From positions 62,001 to 126,000 of the forward strand of contig RPFO01000814.1 in NCBI GenBank assembly GCA_009746045.1: 64,000 nucleotides of DNA, in the 5' to 3' direction. The DNA comes from Mesostigma viride (lineage: Eukaryota; Streptophyta; Mesostigmatophyceae; Mesostigmatales; Mesostigmataceae). Shown here one piece after another: positions 43,602 through 53,541 of the stretch (positions are counted from its first letter, which is position 1; every line of letters starts with the position of its first letter). A program made the position numbers and the translations under genes. Below the pieces are notes generated by a model. That model made no database searches. It saw nothing but the letters and a program-made list of their open reading frames with translations, and had not been told where the DNA came from.

Positions 43602-45583
43602 ATAATGGGAGAGGACATGAGCTTCACCAGGCCTTGGTAGTTGATAGGGCTGTGTCCAGCAAGTGAGTGAGGACCAATGCCCAAACTGCTTGGATGACTA
43701 GCAGCTGGCAGTATGAGGTCATCAACCAAGGGCTCCTGCCCCTGGCACACTTGCACACGCTTAACCGTCCTGGTTACTGCACGTGATAGGTGAGTGGTCC
43801 TGAAATTAATCAGTGGGACCTGACCAGCCCCTTCCTTAGTCAGGAGAGAGGACGTGATCACTACCCCATCCTGGCATAGGAAATTCTGCCCCAGAAGAGC
43901 AGGTCCTTGATAGCCCTCCAAGACACAAAAAGCAGTGTCCTGTCCAAGGATAGGAATGAATACCTCACCCAGTACCTTCACGTGTACCCCGCCACTGAAG
44001 TCAGACACAAACTGATAGCTGGGTTCAGACATGCTGTACCCTGCTGCAGCCCTGGTCCCAATAATGGAGACCTGAGAATTAGTGTCTACCTCTAAGGCAG
44101 TGTCCAGCCCCAGATTGCCATGCCACCTGAGCTTGGCTACCTTGGGCTGCTTCTTGGCCCTTTGTAGAGCCCCAATCAATCCAGCCAAACTTGTCCCCCT
44201 GGGCTTGGTTAGTGCCTTGGGCTTGACAGTTGACTCCCCAGCTGTTGACCTTGCAGCCTGTTCAACAAGTACCTCTGCAACCTGGCCAGGGCTGACAGAT
44301 TCCCCTGCAACAGATGTGGTCGTTGCGTCAGTGATGTCACCTGGGACCTGAAAATCCTGCAGATCCTGTGAGCCTTGTGCCTGACTGCCCTCATTCATCA
44401 GGTTAGGCTTGACATATGACCAACTCAGCCGGTGTACATGCTTTGGTTCGTCCTCCATGCTGACCAAGCATGCGTGGCTAGCTTCATCAACCTGGGTAAC
44501 CACCCCAGGACTCCAGCTACCACGTTTGCCATAAAGGCTAGGTTCCTTCCAAGCTAGGACCTTCTGACCCACTTGTGGCTCCAGCATCTTCCAACCCCGG
44601 TCCTTCTCCCTCAGCTTGGCAAAGGTGACATGTGCAGCATGTTTCCAGCCCTCCAGCACATGTGGTGGGCACAGGCCATGATATAGACCCATTGGGCTGA
44701 CAGCAACTCCATCATAGTAGAAGTTAACCCTGCTGTTCAGCTGCTGCTCCACGTTCCTCAGCCATGCACTCCTGACAAGTGCAGGTGCAGACAAGGGTAC
44801 CCAGTCTTCAGAGATGATCAATTTCTTGACCTCCTGGATTGCCCTCTCGATAGCACCCTGCTGCCCATGAGCCTCCCTAGGTGTAACCAGCAACTCAGGA
44901 AGGGTAGGATCACCCTTGAGATGCTGAAACTGCATGTCCACCTGGATCCTTGTGGTAGGAAACTTGGCTCTTACATTCTGCAGGGCAGCCAGCAAGTACC
45001 TGTTCTTCATAGAAGGTAAATGCTCCAGCACCTTGTATTTCGTGTACCTGTCCACGCACACCAACAGTTGCATGCCCCTGATGTGTTGGATATCACACTG
45101 CAGATCACCAATGCTCTGAGGTAGAGCTTTGGCATGTGATTTCCTGGGCTTGTTGGAGGACAACTGGCACTTACACCGTGAGGCAGCTTGCTGACACGCC
45201 TTAAGAAGGGGTGCCCTGCCCATACGGAAGGCAAAGTTGTTTGACAGAGAAGTGGCATGCCCAAACATGTTGTGGATTCGGGCACCCAACTCCTGGTACA
45301 CAGAGGAAGCAGTCCCTGGCACAGTCAGGACTGTGCTGTCAGGTTGTCCAGCATCACCATGCTGACTTCCATCCTGTTCTGACTCAGAGCCTGAGTCACC
45401 CTGCTCATGCCCAACACCTGGACCGCCAGCAGGGACCACATGCATACCACCAGAGGCCTTCACACCCCTCTGTGGTTGTACATTGGTTTCTCTCAAAATG
45501 AGAGGTCCACCCTCGTGCCCAGCACGAGGATGCATAGGGTCAGACATACTTACAGCTGCATCAGCTGTCAAGGACGTCTTCAT
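43577..45583 (-). CDS. Integrase-protease part of pol of B2
   Basis: 668 residues: HHCC-like zinc region (H104, H109, C130, C137), integrase DDE core (D164, D216, E246), a region around 339-390 (GQKVLAWKEPSLYG...GSWSPGVV) like the C-terminal integrase domain, a Gln/Thr-rich linker, and a retropepsin-like domain with VDTNSQVSIIG (D500) and ALLGQNFL. The frame continues upstream without a stop to the gag TGA at 45725-45727. The order integrase then protease is unusual; I see no DSG/DTG-type motif between the gag knuckle and the integrase. Confidence 0.88.
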   Translation of the reverse strand: MKTSLTADAAVSMSDPMHPRAGHEGGPLILRETNVQPQRGVKASGGMHVVPAGGPGVGHEQGDSGSESEQDGSQHGDAGQPDSTVLTVPGTASSVYQELGARIHNMFGHATSLSNNFAFRMGRAPLLKACQQAASRCKCQLSSNKPRKSHAKALPQSIGDLQCDIQHIRGMQLLVCVDRYTKYKVLEHLPSMKNRYLLAALQNVRAKFPTTRIQVDMQFQHLKGDPTLPELLVTPREAHGQQGAIERAIQEVKKLIISEDWVPLSAPALVRSAWLRNVEQQLNSRVNFYYDGVAVSPMGLYHGLCPPHVLEGWKHAAHVTFAKLREKDRGWKMLEPQVGQKVLAWKEPSLYGKRGSWSPGVVTQVDEASHACLVSMEDEPKHVHRLSWSYVKPNLMNEGSQAQGSQDLQDFQVPGDITDATTTSVAGESVSPGQVAEVLVEQAARSTAGESTVKPKALTKPRGTSLAGLIGALQRAKKQPKVAKLRWHGNLGLDTALEVDTNSQVSIIGTRAAAGYSMSEPSYQFVSDFSGGVHVKVLGEVFIPILGQDTAFCVLEGYQGPALLGQNFLCQDGVVITSSLLTKEGAGQVPLINFRTTHLSRAVTRTVKRVQVCQGQEPLVDDLILPAASHPSSLGIGPHSLAGHSPINYQGLVKLMSSPIMCPQVHWV

Positions 45584-45718
45584 AGGAACCTGTACCTCTC
45601 CAGGTGACCTGGGGCCACACTGAACCTGGAGATCACCCTCTTGTTGCCCAGATATAAAATCTGCATTGGAGCACCTGGCCTCCCCCTTGGGTGAATTAAG
45701 GTGTGTAGGGGTTGCCTC

Positions 45719-45727
45719 AGACAGTCA
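45719..45727 (-). promoter_or_regulatory. Candidate UGA readthrough site between gag and pol (B2)
   Basis: On the minus strand CAG TGA CTG TCT, identical to B1. The pol frame is in phase and open on the far side. Confidence 0.6.
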
Positions 45728-46840
45728 CTGCTCCTTGTTGTCTTCTTGCTGACTGCCCTTTGAAGGCTGGCCTGCCTGGGACTTGTTGTTGTTCTTCTTG
45801 TTGTTGTTGTTATTCTTGTTGCTGCCCTGGCCCTGGGACTTCTTGAAGCTGGGACACTCCTTCTTGATGTGCCCCCACCCCTTGCACAGGTAGCATTGTA
45901 TCTTGGACTTGCCCTGGCCACTGCCCCCATTGTCAGACGCGTTGCCCTGCTTGGGCTGACCACCCACCCGCCTGAACACCGACTTGGAGTGTGACCTCCT
46001 GTCAGAATCAGGTGAATGATCTCCCTTGCGCTTGTGATGGTTGCCCCTACGCCCTCCTTGGCTTCGGTCAGCCTCAGACGTCTTGGAGCCACCCTGGGTA
46101 CGCCCGCCTGCCTGGGTAGCCTTCACTGCTGGCACTCCACCCTCAAACAGCTCCTCTGCCTCGAGAGCTTGTTTAATGATGACCTTGTAGGCCTTCAGGG
46201 TAGAGTGTGGGGCACACATGACTTTTAAGGAGCCACGTGTCGCCTTATCCAGCCCAGAAACCTTGAGCCAGTTGGTTAGGGCTATGTTATCAGCGACATT
46301 AAAGCCGTGAGCCCTGCCCTCCTCAACCATCTTACAATAGTTGAGAAAGTTCTGGATCAGGTCCCCCTTGACCTCCCACCCTTGATACTTGTCCTGCCAA
46401 TGGATGCCGACCTTCTTGCGTTGGTCCTCCAGCAGCTCCTTCAGCTCAGCCACGTACAGTGCCCAGGCCTTATTGGCCTTTTTGCACTCCCTGGTTAGGT
46501 CCTTAATCTGGTCAGTACACTTGCCAAAAGTGCTACTGCCTATCCAGATTTGATAGTAATTTGTACCACCGTACAAGCTAGGGAACCCTTCCAATCCCTC
46601 CACAAACTCTTCAGCCTGCTTAGGCTTGGAGTCTGAGGTTACAGGCTGCAACTGATTGACAATTAAAAGACCCTGTGTGGTAAGATCAAAGCCATGAATA
46701 GCTTGTGCATTATTATTATTGTGAGGAAGGTTGGTAATCTCTCCGGTAAGCCCCACGTCATCTACGTGAGCGGTTCCACTACCAGCACCCCCATTATTAT
46801 TCCCACTGGCTGGACCCTTGCTACGGCGTCCCTCAGCCAT
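45725..46840 (-). CDS. Gag of B2
   Basis: 371 residues, intact. An Asn/Gly-rich N-terminus (about 1-50) is followed by the helical Copia Gag domain (about 70-240: SLYGGTNYYQIWIGSS, GDLIQNFLNYCKMVEEG, ALEAEELFEGG), a basic linker (DRRSHSKSVFRR) and one CCHC zinc knuckle (C316, C319, H324, C329) for RNA packaging. The tail is Asn/Lys/Gln-rich. It ends with TGA followed by CTG in the pol frame. Confidence 0.9.
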   Translation of the reverse strand: MAEGRRSKGPASGNNNGGAGSGTAHVDDVGLTGEITNLPHNNNNAQAIHGFDLTTQGLLIVNQLQPVTSDSKPKQAEEFVEGLEGFPSLYGGTNYYQIWIGSSTFGKCTDQIKDLTRECKKANKAWALYVAELKELLEDQRKKVGIHWQDKYQGWEVKGDLIQNFLNYCKMVEEGRAHGFNVADNIALTNWLKVSGLDKATRGSLKVMCAPHSTLKAYKVIIKQALEAEELFEGGVPAVKATQAGGRTQGGSKTSEADRSQGGRRGNHHKRKGDHSPDSDRRSHSKSVFRRVGGQPKQGNASDNGGSGQGKSKIQCYLCKGWGHIKKECPSFKKSQGQGSNKNNNNNKKNNNKSQAGQPSKGSQQEDNKEQ

Positions 46841-47135
46841 CCTGCACTACCAGCTATTCAAAGAACACCTTAACAAAGCAGCAGAAAATATGTACAAAAT
46901 TTTTGTGTCGCCACTGCCGCCTGCGCCGGTGTCGCTGCCGCCCCGCGAAATGCCGCTGAAAATTCGACAAAAAAAAATGTCGACGAGTACTTCAGAAGAA
47001 AATTAGGCCGACTAGTAGTCAAGGCCCCTGAAGTCGCAGTACGTGTATACGAACTCACGATCCTCCATATCCAGCTCCGGACCTGCACCGGTATGAATTA
47101 AAACCGGCGTGCTCCCCGCCGCGTAAGTTGCGACG
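46841..47135 (-). other. 5' non-coding interior of B2 with deletion junction
   Basis: Matches 35366-35657 of B1, inverted. The junction at about 47135 joins LTR sequence ending CTTGGAAG to the interior CGTCGCAACTT, removing the LTR end and most of the extra 5' ORF. Confidence 0.75.
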
Positions 47136-47658
47136 CTTCCAAGACTGCACGCAGCACAGACGACAGGGTCGCAGTGCCAAGAGAACGTGCACGCAAGAAC
47201 TAGCGTCCCGGTGTGACCAAGTCACTCATATAGCTTACTAGGGACGCGTCCAAGTATTCAGCTGCACTGTCACAGCTGAACTGTCAATCAATTGATTACA
47301 CAGACTCTGGCACGCCTTTGGCGCGCAGATCTATCAATTGTCCATACGGCTAGTCCTGTGGACCTATCCGTACACTAGTCAGCATCAATTGTCTCATAGG
47401 TCCTGGCGCGCTACAGTGCGCCTACCTATCAATTGACCATCAAGTCCTGTACAAGTCCTGTCAACGTCCTGCGGACTATCAAAGTGACACTTGTACATCC
47501 TGTGTCCGTACGCGCCCACAGTGGCGCGCCGGGTACTGTCGGCACAGCCTAGGAAACGTCATAACTTTTACGTTCCTTAACCAAATGAGGCGTTCAAGGT
47601 GCCGTTGGAAAGAGCGTAACAATCTCTATCCATCTAACGTAAATCCTTTACGTTAACT
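47136..47658 (-). repeat. Truncated 5' LTR of B2
   Basis: 523 bp, lacking the last 94 bp of the 617-bp LTR. Confidence 0.88.
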
Positions 47659-47663
47659 GGTAC

Positions 47664-48477
47664 AGCCAGGTTTTGGCTGGGGTTCATGCTGTTGACTACA
47701 CAAGGTTGACAGGTCCATTACAGACCATGTATTCTATTTTAAAAGAAATGTATATTTGTACATACTTCTCACAATGGTCTGGGAACCTTTATTCTGGGGT
47801 TTATAGGGCGGGGTTCGATTCCCTGGTATTATGTTTCTACAAGCTGGCCTGTTCAGGTGTTTGCCTGTTCAGACTTCCCTAGTTCCCCAGGGCAGGATTT
47901 AATTGTTGCCTATGTGTTTTCATTTTGTCATTTGTTTGCTGTGGCAGTTTACCATCTGGCAAGTAGACGGGCGCCGTAAGACGGGCGCCAATAGACCCCT
48001 GTTGAGAGAATGACAGGCAAACTATTGTAATACGCCTTACTTTGTCAAGTGGTATTTTAATTGTCATGGATTTATTGTACTTATATTGAATATGTACTGG
48101 GTTTTATGGGATTAGTATCTGGGATTAATGTAACTCACCGCCAGAAGGTCATTGTACTGGAGGCTCTACCGAGGTGATGGGATTAATTCCTGGAGAAGAC
48201 CTCATAGAATTAACCTGTATGTATTTAATTTTGTGTGCTTCTAATATCTGGTGGTACTCTGTAATGCCACTTCCATAGGTTTTTATCCATTTCTCATGGA
48301 ATGGTTTTCCCTGTGGCAGATCTGTTTCTTTTCCAGTTCCTTAAAAGAAAGGGCTGGGGGAATGGCATTGGCCATTAAAGACATCTGTTCAAGCTTCAAG
48401 CTGGAGTGAAGGACATTTCAAGCTACTTCAAGGGTCCCTGGCAGGGGATGTAATCCCTAAAGAAAAGAAGGGATTGG
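47664..48477 (+). other. 3' non-coding region of B1
   Basis: Continuation of B1 after the B2 insertion. No gene seen. Matches the inverse of 41151-41955. Confidence 0.75.
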
Positions 48478-49094
48478 AGTTAACGTAAAGGATTTACGTT
48501 AGATGGATAGAGATTGTTACGCTCTTTCCAGCGGCACCTTGAACGCCTCATTTGGTTAAGGAACGTAAAAGTTATGACGTTTCCTAGGCTGTGCCGACAG
48601 TACCCGGCGCGCCACTGTGGGCGCGTACGGACACAGGATGTACAAGTGTCACTTTGATAGTCCGCAGGACGTTGACAGGACTTGTACAGGACTTGATGGT
48701 CAATTGATAGGTAGGCGTGCTGTAGCGCGCCAGGACCTATGAGACAATTGATGCTGACTAGTGTACGGATAGGTCCACAGGACTAGCCGTATGGACAATT
48801 GATAGATCTGCGCGCCAAAGGCGTGCCAGAGTCTGTGTAATCAATTGATTGACAGTTCAGCTGTGACAGTGCAGCTGAATACTTGGACGCGTCCCTAGCA
48901 AGCTATATGAGTGACTTGGTCACACCGGGACGCTAGTTCTTGCGTGCACGTTCTCTTGGCACTGCGACCCTGTCGTCTGTGCTGCGTGCAGTCTTGGAAG
49001 TGACGTGACTTACGTCTGTGTTTCCTTGTTATTAATAAAGGCAACTTCCTGCAAGAACCATGGCGGAATTCGTGGCATTCTAACCCTCACAACT
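48478..49094 (+). repeat. 3' LTR of B1
   Basis: 617 bp, near-identical to 34138-34754, followed by the TAAAC duplication at 49095-49099. Confidence 0.92.
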
Positions 49095-49096
49095 TA

Positions 49097-49384
49097 AACT
49101 GCCCATCTCGCTCGTGGAAAGTCGACAATGTCGCGTTAACCGACGCCGTTGGTAGTTTCCAGCTTGACGTGGACGGGGGACTGCGCGGAGAGGACGCGGT
49201 CACGTGCGCGTTGACGTCGACGGATCATGGGAAGCTCGTGTCGGCCGATGTGACTATCTATAACGACGCGACGATGACTACGTTTACCACCCAGCGAAAA
49301 TTTGCTGTTGTGGGCATGGTGAAGACAGACCCGCTCGGCCGAATTAACTTGGGTGCTCGGAAGTGGTTATTCCGGGCAAAATAG
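49097..49384 (+). pseudogene. Fibre-like gene, middle fragment
   Basis: An open frame runs from the B1 target site through about 80 viral codons (beta-rich, e.g. KVDNVALTDAVGSFQLDVDGG, trimmed to its key features: alternating hydrophobic/charged strands and Gly turns). It then enters the fold-back repeat at 49338 and stops 16 codons later. The best start would be in the 5' part at 33210, not in this fragment. The downstream remainder begins after 49771. Confidence 0.5.
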
Positions 49385-49771
49385 TGTTCCGGCCCGATTT
49401 GCCTCAGTGGGCAAAAGGTTCCGGCAATGTTTAACCTAACTAAAACCTGTGCAACTTGGAGGTCAGGGGTTCGGATCCGGACAGCTCCGGCGCATTTAGT
49501 GGTGCGTGCTCAGTGGCCTAGGCGGATGTCTCATATTCAACCCACCCTCCACGAGGCCAGGTTTTAGTTAGGTTAAACAGTGCCGGAACCTTTTGCCCAC
49601 TGAGGCAAATCGGGCCGGAACACTATTTTGCCCGGAATAACCACTTCCGAGCACCCAAGTTAATTCGGCCGAATTAACTTGGGTGCTCGGAAGTGGTTAT
49701 TCCGGGCAAAATAGTGTTCCGGCCCGATTTGCCTCAGTGGGCAAAAGGTTCCGGCACTGTTTAACCTAACT
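49338..49771. repeat. Fold-back repeat insertion in the fibre gene
   Basis: An arm of about 112 bp (starting GGCCGAATTAACTTGGG and ending AACCTAACTAAAACCTG) at 49338-49449 is inverted at about 49557-49668 around a roughly 105-bp centre. A third, direct copy of most of the arm follows at 49669-49771. The centre contains B-box-like GGTTCGGATCC and A-box-like GTGCTCAGTGGCCTAGGCGG motifs, so a tRNA-derived origin is possible but weak. It interrupts a coding frame, as an inserted element would. Confidence 0.75.
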
Positions 49772-51839
49772 GGCTATTCGAACACCGAGCCATTACTTTA
49801 CAACGACGAGACCGGCGAGGATCGGCGTGCAGATGTACGCAGACCATTCAACGGGATGGGGCGACGGCACGCAGACGCCCGCAAATTACGCGATCGTCGC
49901 GGACGGGGCTGTGATCGGATCTGTCACTGGGGCAAATCTTTTTAACTACATTCTGCCGCATTCATCGCAAAAGACGGCCCAAATCACGCCTCGCTTCTCG
50001 TGTCCACGAGATGTCCCGAACCTGACCGGAGAGACAGTGACAGTGAACGGACCTCCCACGACGTTCCACAGTCTCCTAAACTTCTCGCGAGATCCCGCGA
50101 CAACACTGCAGCCTACACATGACAAGTACGAGCTCATACCTACACCCTCGAGTTTTTACGCGCTGTCCTCGAACGACGTTACTCCTCCCGAGAAGTGTGT
50201 CGTGTTTACTGACCAGGAAATTGATGGCCCGTTCCTGATATGCTTCGAGCTCGTTGTACCGTCTGGTAGCGCATTCGTCTCGCTTTCGGACCACAATGAC
50301 ATCACTGGCAAGTACCACCCCGCATTTACGGACGGTCACAACTGCTGGAGGAACCAAGGAGTAGCCGACAATTGGTGGTCGGTGTGTGGGGTCAGTATAG
50401 ACAAGACAAACGGATCAATCGGTCTATATCAAAATCGGAAAGCGGCCACACAATACACGTTAAACGCGACGTGGTCCAACGAGACGTATTTTTGGGTGGC
50501 GTTCCGGCGACGCTCTGACGGAGTTATCGAGCGATACATCTCGCATTTTCCTCCCGATCGTCTGAGCAGTATGACTAAGTTGACAAATTCCGCACCGGGT
50601 ATTTTTACAGCCTCGCCGACTGGGATTGTAGCCCCATACGCACCTGGTCAAATTAGGCTCGTTTTTCATCTGGATAGTGCCAGCCAGACGATTTACAACA
50701 AGTGCGAGTTGATCGACGATACAACAGACACCGAATTCGTTTCCCTGACTACTACGAACCCGACCGGTCTCTACCTTTCATCAGGCGATACGATTACTCT
50801 CACCCACAAGGGCACATCGCCGCGTGAATGTAGCATACTGGGAAATTACATAACATCGTCGCTTGTCCCAGGCGAAACGAACCTCTACCGCGCGCAACTC
50901 ACGGCGTCAAAAGACAACGTCATCCACGCTGTTTGTGAATTCCCACCATACAACCACGCGACACCGCTCACCAGTTATTCGGTTCAAGTGTATGGTGTGC
51001 TTCCTGATCGCCCAATGATAAACCGGTTCGAGGTACGTCTACTATACGACGATGCCCTGTTATACCACTTCACCGAGCGACCCATTCAGCTGTCTAAGGG
51101 TCCTGACTGGGAGAGCGGGTTCTCGACGATCGGTCACGGATTCGTGGGCGATATTCCGTATATCCAGGTATCTGTGCTGATGTCGACTCCGTTTCGCTAC
51201 GAATTCGGCCACCTGTTCACGGCGACGTTTGAGGTTCGATCTTCGTCTCTTGTTGGCGGCCCAGACGGGATATTCATGGACCTATCGATGGCTCGTTTCT
51301 TCGGAGAAGGGCCGACAGAAATTGGGCTAATCACGGCTCTAGACGAGTGCGCGTATACCGATGCACGAGAGGCGAGAAGAGTTTCGTTTTCTATCCGCGG
51401 ACTGCGGACCATCGCGTACGATTACATGCAGCCCGAGCTCTGGGAACTTGGTCCTCAGGGAAGCATGAGCTTTCGCGATGACAGTGGAAATCTCGTTCCT
51501 CCCGCGACGACGCTAGACAAGTTCTACTGCCGCGTGCAGTTCACGCACGGCGCGCCACCTCTATTGGAGATCGGGCACCAGTACAGATTTCTCGCGAGCG
51601 CTCTCGACTTCGTGTATCAACCCGGGAGCTCGGGCAGACTCATCGTCGGCCCTTCGTGGCGTGTCGCGCCCGGATTCGATGAGACCGACGGAGTTTACGA
51701 AATACTACTGCGCGTCAACAAAACACTCAGGTCCGGCAGCGCAGTCGCGTACATCAAGCCGCAAGTCGAGCACTGTCGCTCGAGATCAGGAGTGGCGGCG
51801 AGTGGAGAGATCTTCGCGGCGGTGACTTGGCTCGTTTAA
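49772..51839 (+). CDS. Fibre-like virion protein, 3' part
   Basis: The long frame reads from about 49770 and the first GTG is at 49827, giving 670 residues to the stop at 51839. No domain family recognised. The sequence is beta-rich with many Thr, Ser, Gly and aromatic residues, no cysteine clusters and no membrane segment, as in large fibre or spike proteins. Just before 49827 another frame (GYSNTEPLLYNDETGED) looks more protein-like, suggesting a one-base shift near 49815. With 33210-34137 and 49100-49337 it probably formed one protein of about 1080 residues. It is followed after 28 bp by the zinc-finger gene. Confidence 0.6.
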
Positions 51840-51867
51840 AATCTTTGCGATATTTCAAGGACACACC

Positions 51868-52428
51868 ATGCCACGAAAGACATCGAAACGACCCGCCAAG
51901 AAACCGTCCAAAGCCCCGCGCAAGGCCCGCGCTCACCCAAAGAAGACCGTGACGACCGCGCTTACGAACTCTATTGTCATCCATTCGCCCCACGTGACCC
52001 GTCCCGCGAAAAAGGGGAAGGTCGCCGAGGTCCGCGGATTTAAGGACGCCATGTTGTTGGCGGCTCTCGCTTCGAACTCTCGCCCTGTAGTCTACCCACC
52101 ATTGTCCTCCTACGACCAACCGGCCTCCGTTCCGGCTCCAGAACCGGCTGCTGCCCTCGGCGCAGGGTCGGACGAGCCTCTCCGCGTAGAGATCGTGGGA
52201 TCCGCGCCTCCGCCAGCTGCTAGAGAGCCAGTGACGAGGACGCCGCCTCGTCCCAGAGTGCGAGTCGCCAACGTGACCGATAGGGTGAACTGTACGGTCC
52301 CTGGCTGCAAGAGTACGTTTGTCGATGACCGGCGGTTGAATACTCACCTACGAGACAAACATCATTTGACAGAATTTGTCCCGGTCGGTGATAAAGGGGC
52401 CGGTCCGAGCTCGCGGATAATTTTCTAA
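51868..52428 (+). CDS. Basic protein with C2H2 zinc finger
   Basis: 186 residues. The N-terminal 45 residues are extremely Lys/Pro/Arg-rich (PRKTSKRPAKKPSKAPRK), like a nucleic-acid-condensing tail. The middle is proline/alanine-rich and probably disordered. The C-terminus has one classical C2H2 finger, C-x4-C-x12-H-x4-H (CTVPGCKSTF...LNTHLRDKHH, about residues 149-170). It lies in the virion gene cluster, so packaged DNA binding or late transcription control are both plausible; neither is shown. The ATG at 51868 is the first in frame after the fibre stop. Confidence 0.65.
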   Translation: MPRKTSKRPAKKPSKAPRKARAHPKKTVTTALTNSIVIHSPHVTRPAKKGKVAEVRGFKDAMLLAALASNSRPVVYPPLSSYDQPASVPAPEPAAALGAGSDEPLRVEIVGSAPPPAAREPVTRTPPRPRVRVANVTDRVNCTVPGCKSTFVDDRRLNTHLRDKHHLTEFVPVGDKGAGPSSRIIF

Positions 52429-52454
52429 GCGGATCATAAACGATTTCAGTGCGA

Positions 52455-52754
52455 ATGGAGCTGTCAGATGCCGAAATGCTTCAGGTAGCCCAGTGGATGA
52501 TCTTGTACCCCGACGTTCCTCGCGAGTTCCTAGAATCGGCGATGCTCTATTGCCGGAGTAAGCCGCTGACCGGGAAGGAGAGGCGACAACTAAAACGTAG
52601 CGCGCGAGGTCTTGCTGGTGGTGAGGGGAAGGTCGTGGTCCACGGCAGGAACGAGATTAAATCGGAGCTTATAACAACAGAGAATGAGGGATCATGTACA
52701 GGAGTGCCGGACGCTGACCCTAAGGACCGAGAACAGGACAAGGGGCAGTCTTAA
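52455..52754 (+). CDS. Small protein of unknown function
   Basis: 99 residues from ATG 52455 (a GTG six bases earlier is less likely). The N-terminal part is helical (LSDAEMLQVAQWMILYPDVPREFLESAMLYC with hydrophobic spacing, about 1-33); the rest is basic then acidic and polar. Its last 24 codons overlap the start of the penton-like gene in another frame, a compact virus-like arrangement. Not recognised. Confidence 0.5.
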   Translation: MELSDAEMLQVAQWMILYPDVPREFLESAMLYCRSKPLTGKERRQLKRSARGLAGGEGKVVVHGRNEIKSELITTENEGSCTGVPDADPKDREQDKGQS

Positions 52755-53541
52755 CGATCCTACATGGGATATCCCGGCCGGGTTGTTGGAAGACTACCAC
52801 GACGTCGGGCTGACCCTTCTTACGATCCCATTCGAACAGACGCACATCAACCCGACCAACCGCTCGTTTGAGGTAGTGATGCAGACCGCCCACACTGTCT
52901 CGCTCCCACTTGGATCGTGGACGACGATCGAGAATCGACATAATATCGAGGCGGTATTGCAGACCATCGACAGTTCTTTCGCGGTCACGTACGACCGCGC
53001 GAACAGTTTGTACACGTTTGCGGCCAGTTCACCGTTCCAGCTACGAGTCGGCGAGTCCGTCGGGCGTGTCCTGGGACTTGTTCCGGGCGTTCACGCGTCC
53101 AACGACCAACACGTAATAGTGAGCAACCGACCGGCTACGAACGGACGCCTGAGGGCCGTCTATGTGTACGCCGACATCGTGCGAGGGAACGTGGTATCCG
53201 CGACTCACGGGGCCGTCTACGGGGGCTTACTGGCTTGCTGTCCGAATCTCAGCAAATTCCTCGAGCCGATCGTGTGGCAGGCACAGACTCCGCTGTGGCA
53301 GCACATGAGGGACTCCCCGCGTGGTATCAGTCTCCGCCTGCTGGACGAGGACGACGTGCCGGTCCAATTGTATAGTGATTGGGTCGTTCAGCTCAGTTTC
53401 CGGATATCGCCACAAAAAGCGATGGGCGTCGAGTCGCGGAAGATCGCGAGCGTCCTGCGGTACATGGCGCTGGGCGGGGAAGTCCTGCCCGCCAGAAAGA
53501 TATCTCAGCGTTCTGTTATAAACGACGAAGAGGACGAATGA
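52684..53541 (+). CDS. Penton-like minor capsid protein
   Basis: 285 residues. The pattern agrees with the single-jelly-roll penton proteins of PLVs and Polintons: an N-terminal strand region, then LRAVYVYADIVRGNVV (about 155-170), the central L-L-CC-P segment, IVWQAQTPLWQHM and, near the end, ISLRLLDEDDVPVQL followed by WVVQLSFRIS. These proteins form the five-fold vertices. It lies immediately before the small amphipathic gene and the major capsid gene, the usual PLV order. The stop overlaps the next start (ATGA). Intact. The assignment rests on pattern and position, not on a search. Confidence 0.7.
   Translation: MRDHVQECRTLTLRTENRTRGSLNDPTWDIPAGLLEDYHDVGLTLLTIPFEQTHINPTNRSFEVVMQTAHTVSLPLGSWTTIENRHNIEAVLQTIDSSFAVTYDRANSLYTFAASSPFQLRVGESVGRVLGLVPGVHASNDQHVIVSNRPATNGRLRAVYVYADIVRGNVVSATHGAVYGGLLACCPNLSKFLEPIVWQAQTPLWQHMRDSPRGISLRLLDEDDVPVQLYSDWVVQLSFRISPQKAMGVESRKIASVLRYMALGGEVLPARKISQRSVINDEEDE

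Larger units (their letters stand above)
40534..47658 (-). mobile_element. Copia-type LTR retrotransposon B2, nested inverted in B1
   Basis: A second copy of the B family in the opposite orientation, with AGTT/AACT ends and the 5-bp duplication GGTAC at 40529-40533 and 47659-47663. B1 sequence continues exactly across the insertion (…AATCA-GGTAC-AGCCAGG). Its 3' LTR (40534-41150) is full length; its 5' LTR (47136-47658) lacks the last 94 bp, and about 610 bp of adjacent interior is deleted. Gag and most of pol are open. The inverted pairing makes a very large imperfect palindrome from B1 and B2. Confidence 0.93.
34138..49094 (+). mobile_element. Copia-type LTR retrotransposon B1 (host of nested B2)
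   Basis: Two direct 617-bp LTRs (34138-34754 and 48478-49094) differ at one position that I noticed and are flanked by the 5-bp duplication TAAAC (34133-34137, 49095-49099). Without the nested element B2 (40534-47658 plus one copy of its GGTAC duplication) B1 is about 7.8 kb. It carries an extra 5' ORF, Gag, then integrase, protease, reverse transcriptase and RNase H, with several frameshifts, and an 0.8-kb 3' non-coding region (47664-48477). Near-identical LTRs indicate recent insertion, so the virus was already present when B1 landed. Confidence 0.92.
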
